NCBI GenBank assembly: GCA_964391735.1
Contig: CAYMNF010000069.1
Coordinates: 1 to 9,444, forward strand
DNA length: 9,444 nt
Origin: CAG-1031 sp964391735
GTDB taxonomy: Bacteria > Bacteroidota > Bacteroidia > Bacteroidales > Muribaculaceae
Direction of reading: 5' to 3'
Under the pieces are notes generated by a model. That model did not search any database. It had not been told where the DNA came from and saw nothing but the letters and a program-made list of their open reading frames with translations. The position numbers and the translations under genes were made by a program. Shown here one piece after another: positions 1 through 4,701 of this stretch (within the stretch, counting starts at the first letter, position 1; each line of letters opens with the position of its first letter).

Positions 1-71
1 ACCCCGGAGGGGCTCGAACCCTCGACCCAATGATTAAGAGTCATTTGCTCTACCAACTGAGCTACGGAGTC
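1..71 (-). tRNA. tRNA-Lys (anticodon CTT), 3' end cut by window edge
   Basis: Read on the minus strand, the sequence folds into a full cloverleaf starting at base 71. The acceptor 5' strand is GACTCCG, the D arm is GCTC-AGTTGGTA-GAGC, and the anticodon stem is AATGA/TCATT around the loop CTCTTAA. The T arm is GAGGG-TTCGAGC-CCCTC. The anticodon CTT lies at complement 36-38, so the tRNA decodes the lysine codon AAG. The 3' acceptor strand CGGGGT is visible, but the last paired base and the discriminator fall beyond base 1, so the gene is partial by at least two bases. Whether CCA is encoded cannot be seen. Its own promoter lies just upstream. Confidence 0.95.
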
Positions 72-88
72 TTGTCGTTTTGACGCTG

Positions 89-119
89 CAAAAGTAGGCA
101 TTTTTTTTGTCTCAGCAAG
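89..119 (-). promoter_or_regulatory. Bacteroidetes-type promoter for tRNA-Lys
   Basis: On the minus strand the -7 box is TACTTTTG (complement of 89-96), an exact match to TAnnTTTG. A TTG -33 box (complement of 116-118) sits 19 bases upstream, which is the expected spacing. The spacer contains a run of eight A. Transcription should start near base 82, giving a leader of about ten bases before the tRNA. This is a motif match only. Confidence 0.75.
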
Positions 120-159
120 GCTTTGGGGATATTTTTTTTGTAAAAAAATCTTAAATAGT

Positions 160-190
160 TTTGGCACAATGGTTTTTGACACTATTTTTG
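160..190 (+). promoter_or_regulatory. Bacteroidetes-type promoter for the 252-1500 pair
   Basis: The -7 box TATTTTTG at 183-190 matches TAnnTTTG. A TTG -33 box at 161-163 lies exactly 19 bases upstream. Transcription should start near 197, leaving a leader of about 55 bases. A second TAGTTTTG at 156-163 also matches the -7 pattern, but has no -33 box at the right spacing, and it overlaps the -33 box of the better call. The site is back to back with the tRNA promoter at 89-119. Confidence 0.65.
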
Positions 191-251
191 ACCACCAAGT
201 TTATGCTTGGATAGTAACTCCCATAGAAATTTTAGGACGGAATCCAATTGA

Positions 252-485
252 ATGGAAGACATAACGGTTTTTTTTGAGGAAATATTGAGGACACACGGCA
301 GCCTGGACTTTGCCGAGGATGCCTTCAGGAAGCTGCGTGCCGAGGATAGCGAGCTCAGACAGCGTTATCGTGAATGGTGTCAGGAAAACGGATATTCTGA
401 GCGCCACGGGTTCCATGAGTACTGCACTCAGATGCTTGATAGGGAACGTGAGGCTTTTGATTCATTAGAGGATTATGTCGACTGA
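252..485 (+). CDS. Small acidic protein of unknown function, coupled to agmatine deiminase
   Basis: This is a 77-residue protein that I do not assign to a named family. It is strongly acidic (21 Asp/Glu against 10 Lys/Arg) and looks mainly helical, with amphipathic stretches around residues 2-13 and 18-42. It has two cysteines (C43 and C58) and a Trp at 42. No signal peptide or membrane segment is visible. The composition is that of a genuine soluble protein rather than a chance frame. It is the first gene after the promoter at 160-190. Its last 11 bases overlap the start of the agmatine deiminase gene in another frame, which suggests translational coupling and co-expression. From memory, similar short helical proteins occur as hypothetical genes in Bacteroidales genomes, but that cannot be confirmed here. 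Confidence 0.75.
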   Translation: MEDITVFFEEILRTHGSLDFAEDAFRKLRAEDSELRQRYREWCQENGYSERHGFHEYCTQMLDREREAFDSLEDYVD

Positions 486-1500
486 GGAACTTTGGATGCC
501 GGCTGAGTGGCAATCTGCCGGGGCGGTTATGCTTGCGTGGCCACATGAGTTTACTGATTGGCGCTATATGCTTGAGCAGGTTCAGCGGTGTTATGTTGAT
601 ATTGCTGAGGCCATAACCCTTGAGGTGCCGGTAGTCGTTATTGCGCCCCCGGGGAGTGATGTCAGGAGGTGGCTGGGGCATCTGCCCGCTGAGCGGTTGA
701 AGGTGGTGGAACTTTCAACCAATGATACCTGGATTCGTGACTACGGCCCCATTACCGTCAGGGGAGGTGAGTCCGCTATTGATTTTGGATTCAACGGCTG
801 GGGGCTGAAGTTTGCCTCAAATCTTGATAATACGGTGGTGAGGCGGATGGCTCAAAATAATCTTTTTGCCTTGCCGGTAAAGGATTGCCGTGGATTTATC
901 CTTGAGGGGGGAAGTATAGAGTCAGACGGCAAAGGTTCGTTACTCTCTACCACCGAATGCTTACTTAGCCCAAACCGTAATCCCGGGCTGAGTAAGAGGC
1001 AGATTGAAGGAGTGTTGTGTGAGTTGTTAGGAGTTCGCCGGGTGTTGTGGCTTAATCATGGACAGCTGACAGGGGATGATACCGACGGGCATATTGACAC
1101 GCTTGTGCGTTTTGCACCTGATGACACTATCCTGTTTTGTGAGGGTGGTAGCACAGAACAAGCCACCGGCCTTGGGGAGATGGCAACAGAGCTGCAGGGA
1201 CTGCGCCGCGATAACGGCCTGCCCTGGAACCTGATAGGTCTTCCGTTGCCTGACCCGGTCCTTGACCCTGACGAGAAAAGGGTATTACCGGCAACGTATG
1301 CTAATTTTTTGGCGTTGGGCCGTTCAGTGCTTGTCCCCACATACGGGCAACGGCAACCTGATGATCTTGCTTTGCAGATAATCGGCTCAGCTTTTCCCGA
1401 CCACAGGGTTATAGGGGTTGATTGCCGGGCTTTAGTGCGTCAGAACGGATCGTTACATTGTGCAACGATGCAGATACCGGCCGGACTAATCAGAATATAA
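475..1500 (+). CDS. aguA: Agmatine deiminase (Porphyromonas-type peptidylarginine deiminase family)
   Basis: This enzyme hydrolyses agmatine to N-carbamoylputrescine and ammonia in the arginine-to-putrescine route, in the cytoplasm. The 341 residues match the usual family length. Guanidine-modifying fold signatures appear in order: WIRDYGP at 86-92 (Asp89), LEGGSIE at 143-149, DGHID at 204-208 (catalytic His206), LPATYANFL at 271-279, and NGSLHCATMQ at 324-333 (catalytic Cys329). No signal peptide is present, unlike secreted peptidylarginine deiminases of Porphyromonas, so the agmatine-specific branch is preferred. The start at 475 lies inside the preceding small gene, with the stop of that gene 8-10 bases further on, which suggests coupled translation. 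The 3' end overlaps the convergent gene by 11 bases. Neither N-carbamoylputrescine amidase nor arginine decarboxylase lies in this window. A peptide substrate is a less likely alternative. Confidence 0.9.
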   Translation: MSTEELWMPAEWQSAGAVMLAWPHEFTDWRYMLEQVQRCYVDIAEAITLEVPVVVIAPPGSDVRRWLGHLPAERLKVVELSTNDTWIRDYGPITVRGGESAIDFGFNGWGLKFASNLDNTVVRRMAQNNLFALPVKDCRGFILEGGSIESDGKGSLLSTTECLLSPNRNPGLSKRQIEGVLCELLGVRRVLWLNHGQLTGDDTDGHIDTLVRFAPDDTILFCEGGSTEQATGLGEMATELQGLRRDNGLPWNLIGLPLPDPVLDPDEKRVLPATYANFLALGRSVLVPTYGQRQPDDLALQIIGSAFPDHRVIGVDCRALVRQNGSLHCATMQIPAGLIRI

Positions 1501-2455
1501 CTTCAAATTTCTTTACCATATCCACGGGGTGGTATGACATCTTGGAGTGTGCTAACCCCGGGTCTCCTCCATCATCCTGGCGATTAATAAATTTTATCTC
1601 GGGGTGTTTTTCAAGCATGTGCTCGGCAAACAGCTTGTTGATTGATTCTCCGGCTCCGGCAACATCATGCCTCATTTTCTCGATGTGAAGGTGCAGAGTG
1701 TCTCCCCTAACTTCACCAAGCGTATATGCAACGATGCCATGCGCGGGGGTGATAAGAACCGCACCCTCCATGGGGAATGATTCAAGCCGCTCCAAAAGAC
1801 GTATTGCCTGGGCATGCTCATATATGGCCATCGGTTTATCTTGGTCGGGAGAAAGTTGTGACATAAACTTCAGTACCTCAGGGACATCCGCTGGCTGTAG
1901 AGGCTTAAGAATATAATCGGGGTTATCCAGCTTGAAACGGTTCACGTGGTTACGTTTTTTGTTATAACGCTTTCCCACGAGGGTTGCCAAAGCCTCAGCG
2001 CTGTAAAGATAGTCAGCCCACTGTGGCAATTCGTTGATTTGTACCGGATTGAGGTGCATCATGGCCGGGAGGGCGGCCTCAGGCACAGCTGAGAACTGCA
2101 ACCGCCTCTGCCGTCTGCGACTATATTCAAACAGGAGGTCTAAACTCTGCTCAAGATTGTCTCCACCCACCGGCAGAGAATAGGCGGGAGTATGGACATC
2201 TGCCTCGCTCAATCCATTCACCAAAAGTGCACCGCCGGGGGTGAAGGCACGCCGATAACCAAAGTAATTGATCCACATGTACATACCCCCAAGGGTATAA
2301 TCACAACTGCGGTATGATGCTGCGGCATCAAAGACCTTGTTGAGGCGCTCGATATCTTTAAGGGAAAATGCCTCAAAATTGATTATGCCCTCGCCGGATT
2401 GACGAGGAACAAGGGGTTGCGAGCTTTGCTGTCGGGTATATCGGTTGAGTAACAT
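1490..2455 (-). CDS. DUF2156 family protein (GNAT-fold, lysyltransferase-C-terminal-like)
   Basis: This is a 321-residue soluble protein resembling the DUF2156 family (PF09924), which shares its fold with the C-terminal catalytic domain of phosphatidylglycerol lysyltransferases. Visible hallmarks are SYRSCDYTLGGMYMW at 48-61, the basic segment GKRYNKKRNHVNRF at 161-174, LHLHIEKMRHD at 254-264, and the C-terminal block FINRQDDGGDPG at 289-300 followed by KMSYHP at 305-310. The family has two GNAT-like halves and probably moves an acyl or aminoacyl group, but the substrate of the soluble Bacteroidales versions is unknown to me. No membrane segments are present, so it is not a full MprF. The first 24 or so residues precede the recognisable domain, yet no other in-frame ATG, GTG or TTG lies between, so the ATG at 2455 is kept. 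Its 3' end overlaps the agmatine deiminase gene. Confidence 0.85.
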   Translation of the reverse strand: MLLNRYTRQQSSQPLVPRQSGEGIINFEAFSLKDIERLNKVFDAAASYRSCDYTLGGMYMWINYFGYRRAFTPGGALLVNGLSEADVHTPAYSLPVGGDNLEQSLDLLFEYSRRRQRRLQFSAVPEAALPAMMHLNPVQINELPQWADYLYSAEALATLVGKRYNKKRNHVNRFKLDNPDYILKPLQPADVPEVLKFMSQLSPDQDKPMAIYEHAQAIRLLERLESFPMEGAVLITPAHGIVAYTLGEVRGDTLHLHIEKMRHDVAGAGESINKLFAEHMLEKHPEIKFINRQDDGGDPGLAHSKMSYHPVDMVKKFEVIF

Positions 2456-2598
2456 CTTGAATTCAATGTTTGGGGGTTTAATAAAAAAACATACCGGCAG
2501 TGGTTTTGGTTTTCGTTGAATAGGAATGAAAAATTCAATTGAACAAAATGATGTAAATTATTGTTTTATATTAAATTTAAATATCAAAGAAAAGTTTG

Positions 2599-2606
2599 TA
2601 ACTTTG
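2599..2606 (+). promoter_or_regulatory. Bacteroidetes -7 box upstream of the DUF2582 gene
   Basis: TAACTTTG matches TAnnTTTG and is followed by GCAG. The -33 position carries only TTTA (2576-2579, about 19 bases upstream), not a clear TTG. Transcription should start near 2613, giving a leader of about 107 bases before the ATG at 2720. The rest of the 2456-2719 intergenic region is AT-rich. I found no exact minus-strand promoter for the divergent DUF2156 gene in it. Confidence 0.6.
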
Positions 2607-2719
2607 CAGCGAATAAATGAAAAATATACAAAGAGGCACAAATCGCTTATTGCCGAAAATGGGATAATAGTGATGAGTGCTGAACAAAGAAGAATGTCAA
2701 ACCAAAAATAAATTGTAAT

Positions 2720-2935
2720 ATGAACACAACAACTATTGGCCAGTCGGCCGGTCTTGTATGGGAAGTGCTCAACGAAGCACAGGCTATGGGCACAAAGCAA
2801 ATCAAAAAGCTCACTAAGCTGAAAGAGAAAGAACTGTATGCAGCACTTGGCTGGCTTGCTCGTGAAGACAAGCTGCTCTTTGAGGAGAGCGAAGATGGCA
2901 AGGAACTGATTGTTTCTCTTGTTCAGGACAAGTAA
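2720..2935 (+). CDS. Winged helix-turn-helix protein, DUF2582 family
   Basis: This is a 71-residue protein matching the small winged-helix DUF2582 family (PF10771) widespread in Bacteroidales. It begins with a helix around IGQSAGLVWEVLNEAQ (6-21). The helix-turn-helix-like segment TKQIKKLTKLKEKELYAALG (25-44) comes next. The wing strands LLFEESEDGKELIVSLV (52-68) end the protein. The spacing of WLAREDKL (45-52) is typical of winged helices. The domain fills the whole protein, so any DNA or protein binding must rely on this fold alone, probably as a dimer. Its targets are unknown. It is expressed as a single gene between its own -7 box and the hairpin terminator at 2971. No strong Shine-Dalgarno is seen upstream of the ATG, as is usual in this group. 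Confidence 0.9.
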   Translation: MNTTTIGQSAGLVWEVLNEAQAMGTKQIKKLTKLKEKELYAALGWLAREDKLLFEESEDGKELIVSLVQDK

Positions 2936-2950
2936 AAGCGCACTGTTTTT

Positions 2951-2967
2951 TCAAGTAGAAAACTTGA
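2951..2967 (+). other. Small hairpin just before the terminator
   Basis: TCAAGT (2951-2956) pairs perfectly with ACTTGA (2962-2967) around the loop AGAAA. It lies 16 bases past the DUF2582 stop codon and directly ahead of the larger terminator hairpin. No T run follows it, so it is not a terminator alone. It might stabilise the mRNA 3' end. Six base pairs can also arise by chance. Confidence 0.3.
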
Positions 2968-2970
2968 TCA

Positions 2971-3018
2971 CAATAACGGTCGGACGCCCCGTATGAGGTT
3001 GCCGGCCGTTGTTGTTTT
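2971..3018 (+). terminator. Intrinsic terminator after the DUF2582 gene
   Basis: The left arm CAATAACGGTCGG (2971-2983) pairs with the right arm CCGGCCGTTGTTG (3002-3014) over 13 base pairs, two of them G-U. The loop is 18 bases. TTTT follows directly at 3015-3018. The T tract is short, but the stem is long and GC-rich near the loop. It sits between the DUF2582 stop codon and the next promoter, as expected for a transcript end. Confidence 0.65.
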
Positions 3019-3036
3019 GTGGCAAGAAGAATTGTG

Positions 3037-3067
3037 TTGGTGTTGTGGAGGGTAATTATTACCTTTG
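3037..3067 (+). promoter_or_regulatory. Bacteroidetes-type promoter for the esterase-SGNH-MBOAT run
   Basis: The -7 box TACCTTTG at 3060-3067 matches TAnnTTTG. A TTG at 3037-3039 lies 20 bases upstream. Transcription should start near 3074, giving a leader of about 50 bases before the ATG at 3126. It follows immediately after the terminator of the upstream gene. Confidence 0.7.
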
Positions 3068-3125
3068 CATGAAAATTCGTAAAAAATCCTGAAACAGCTG
3101 CAAAGTGACTTTCAGACAACGTGAT

Positions 3126-3899
3126 ATGAGAAAAGCCCTCTGTACAATAATTCTCTTATTTAGCGTATTGGCAATTCACGCTGAGGAGTATAAGAGCCAG
3201 ACCTTCAAAGCCCTTAACGGGGTAACCCTTCCATATAAATACTTGCCCGCCCCCAAGGACGGGGAGAAATACCCGTTGGTAGTCTTTCTACACGGGCTTG
3301 ATGAAAGAGGGACAGACAATAAAAAGCAACTGACCCACGGGGGTAAATTGTTTGCCAACGACTCGTTACGCAGCAAATATCCGGCCATGGTTGTTTTTCC
3401 GCAGTGTCCCGAGACCGCTTTTTGGGCATATCAAAAGGTTCCTAAGCTCGGTGCCGGGCTGACACTACCCGCCAAGGCGGCACAGACCGATGTCGAGGAG
3501 GCACTGAAGGCGCTGATTGACGCATGTGCCGAGATGCCGAACATCGACCCAAGCCGAATCTATCTGGTGGGTATCTCGATGGGCGGTATGGCTGTTTTTG
3601 ACCTTGTTTCTCGCTACCCCAATACTTTTGCAGCAGCAGTGCCTATATGTGGCTCAATTGCTGCCGGGCGTTTGGGCGCAAAGAGCAATACCGCATGGCG
3701 CATATTCCATGGCGGGAATGACAAGGTTGTGCCCCCGGCCGGTTCTCGTCGGGCTAAGACCGAACTTGAGAATGCCCAAGCCAAGGTAGAGTATATCGAG
3801 TATCCTAAGGTTGGCCATGGTGTCTGGTTTAAGGTTTTTGATCGGCCGGATTTCCTTGAATGGATATTCAGCCAATCGTTACCAAAAACAGTGAAATAA
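3126..3899 (+). CDS. Secreted alpha/beta-hydrolase esterase (COG4099-like)
   Basis: This is a 257-residue exported serine hydrolase. The N-terminus MRKAL followed by a hydrophobic core and AIHA before EEYK is a clear signal peptide, with cleavage after about residue 19. FLHGLDERGTDN (54-65) gives the oxyanion HG motif. GISMGG (149-154) holds the nucleophile Ser151. FHGGNDKVVP (194-203) supplies Asp199 and VGHGVW supplies His231, completing the triad. This pattern fits the predicted-peptidase/carbohydrate-esterase group, whose members hydrolyse acetyl, feruloyl or other esters; the substrate cannot be read here. The frame stays open to a GTG at 3105, but ATG 3126 gives a proper signal peptide and is preferred. 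It is the first gene of a run, 13 bases before an SGNH gene with an MBOAT partner, so a glycan O-acyl ester is a reasonable inferred substrate. Confidence 0.88.
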   Translation: MRKALCTIILLFSVLAIHAEEYKSQTFKALNGVTLPYKYLPAPKDGEKYPLVVFLHGLDERGTDNKKQLTHGGKLFANDSLRSKYPAMVVFPQCPETAFWAYQKVPKLGAGLTLPAKAAQTDVEEALKALIDACAEMPNIDPSRIYLVGISMGGMAVFDLVSRYPNTFAAAVPICGSIAAGRLGAKSNTAWRIFHGGNDKVVPPAGSRRAKTELENAQAKVEYIEYPKVGHGVWFKVFDRPDFLEWIFSQSLPKTVK

Positions 3900-3903
3900 G
3901 CCC

Positions 3904-3912
3904 GGGGAGGAG
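3904..3912 (+). promoter_or_regulatory. Unusually strong Shine-Dalgarno before the SGNH gene
   Basis: GGGGAGGAG abuts the ATG at 3913, with the core GGAGG at 3906-3910 only two bases away. Most genes in this window lack such a site. The very short spacing makes its efficiency uncertain, and it could be fortuitous. Confidence 0.35.
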
Positions 3913-4701
3913 ATGCGCAGGGGTTATATTGAGGTCTGGTGTACATTGGCCGTAGCATTGATCGTTATGATAGTAATATCATACAACGGGGGGATGCAAA
4001 TCGGCTCATTGAAGATAAAATCCTCGGGAATTGTTGAGAAATTGACAAAAGAGATTGATACTGTCTCAAATGCCGTAGCTACCGGTAAGGCCGTTGACAA
4101 GCCCAAGGTTGTGAAGCCGGTGCCCGTTGACACCGCTACCCAGGTAATCCTATTTGCCGGGGACTCGATGACCGAGGGGCTATACCAACGAATGGCTGCA
4201 TGGAGTTCAGCCTCGGGACATACCATGTATACAGTAATATGGTATAGCTCTACCACCGAACGTTGGGCCAATTCAAAACTTTTGACGCGGTATATCAAGG
4301 AGTTGAAGCCCACGTTTATTTTCTTCTCGTGTGGCGGCAATGAATTGTTCATCAGTGATATTATAGAGAAGCGCACCCCCTTTGTCAAGGAGATAGTAAA
4401 GGAGATGGGCAACATACCCTTTTTGTGGATAGGGCCTCCCAACTGGAAGGATGACACCGGAATAAATGACATGATAGCCGCCAATACCCCGGAGGGGTCC
4501 TTCTTCTTGACAAACGGGATGAAGTTCAACCGCAAGAAAGATGGAGCACATCCAACACTTGAGAGCTCAGCCGTATGGGTTGACTCAATCGTCAGGTGGA
4601 TGCCCAACCACAGCAATCACCCTATACGACTTGAACAGCCCACTGAAAAACTGGGCCGTGCAAAGCATGTATTTGTTCACCAACCGGGCGACGAACCATG
4701 A
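3913..4701 (+). CDS. Membrane-anchored SGNH/GDSL-family protein, probable O-acyltransferase partner of the MBOAT
   Basis: This 262-residue protein has one N-terminal membrane segment (about 8-24). A lysine- and proline-containing linker (around 60-74) follows, and then an SGNH domain placed outside the cytoplasmic membrane. Block I is FAGDSMTEG at 81-89 with nucleophile Ser85. Block III is CGGNE at 140-144. Block V is DGAHPT at 210-215 with Asp210 and His213. The catalytic set is therefore complete. Its stop overlaps the MBOAT start as ATGA, which strongly links the two products. In known pairs such as AlgI/AlgJ-AlgX and PatA/PatB, the MBOAT passes an acyl group across the membrane and an SGNH protein transfers it to a polysaccharide. 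By analogy this protein is inferred to be the transferase, although it could act as an esterase. The acceptor glycan is unknown. The short C-terminal tail after 232 has no recognised motif. Confidence 0.85.
   Translation: MRRGYIEVWCTLAVALIVMIVISYNGGMQIGSLKIKSSGIVEKLTKEIDTVSNAVATGKAVDKPKVVKPVPVDTATQVILFAGDSMTEGLYQRMAAWSSASGHTMYTVIWYSSTTERWANSKLLTRYIKELKPTFIFFSCGGNELFISDIIEKRTPFVKEIVKEMGNIPFLWIGPPNWKDDTGINDMIAANTPEGSFFLTNGMKFNRKKDGAHPTLESSAVWVDSIVRWMPNHSNHPIRLEQPTEKLGRAKHVFVHQPGDEP

Noticed and set aside
156..163. TAGTTTTG as an additional -7 promoter box.
   Set aside because: The nearest upstream TTG is only 15 bases away. The box is better explained as the -33 region of the promoter at 160-190.
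2457..2466. 10-base palindrome TTGAATTCAA right before the DUF2156 start codon, with a similar TTCAATTGAA at 2534-2543.
   Set aside because: Short AT-rich palindromes are expected by chance in such intergenic DNA. The two are not the same sequence, and no regulator gene points to them.
2526..2711. Plus-strand open frame of 61 codons upstream of the DUF2582 gene.
   Set aside because: It spans the -7 box at 2599-2606, so its start would lie upstream of the expected transcript start. Its composition is that of AT-rich intergenic DNA.
3105..3125. Upstream GTG start for the esterase, adding seven residues.
   Set aside because: It would place charged residues before a standard signal peptide. ATG 3126 gives a typical MRKAL n-region and fits the promoter at 3037-3067.
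4486..4497. The 12-base stretch ACCCCGGAGGGG is identical to the visible tRNA-Lys 3' end at 1-12, suggesting a possible attachment-site remnant.
   Set aside because: At 4486 it is ordinary coding sequence (Thr-Pro-Glu-Gly) within an intact SGNH gene. The match does not extend further into the tRNA, and no integrase or mobile genes lie between the two copies.
3924..4616. Long minus-strand open frame of 230 codons opposite the SGNH gene.
   Set aside because: It is a mirror of the real SGNH coding sequence, which has complete catalytic motifs, an operon position and a stop/start overlap with the MBOAT. The antisense translation shows no family motif.
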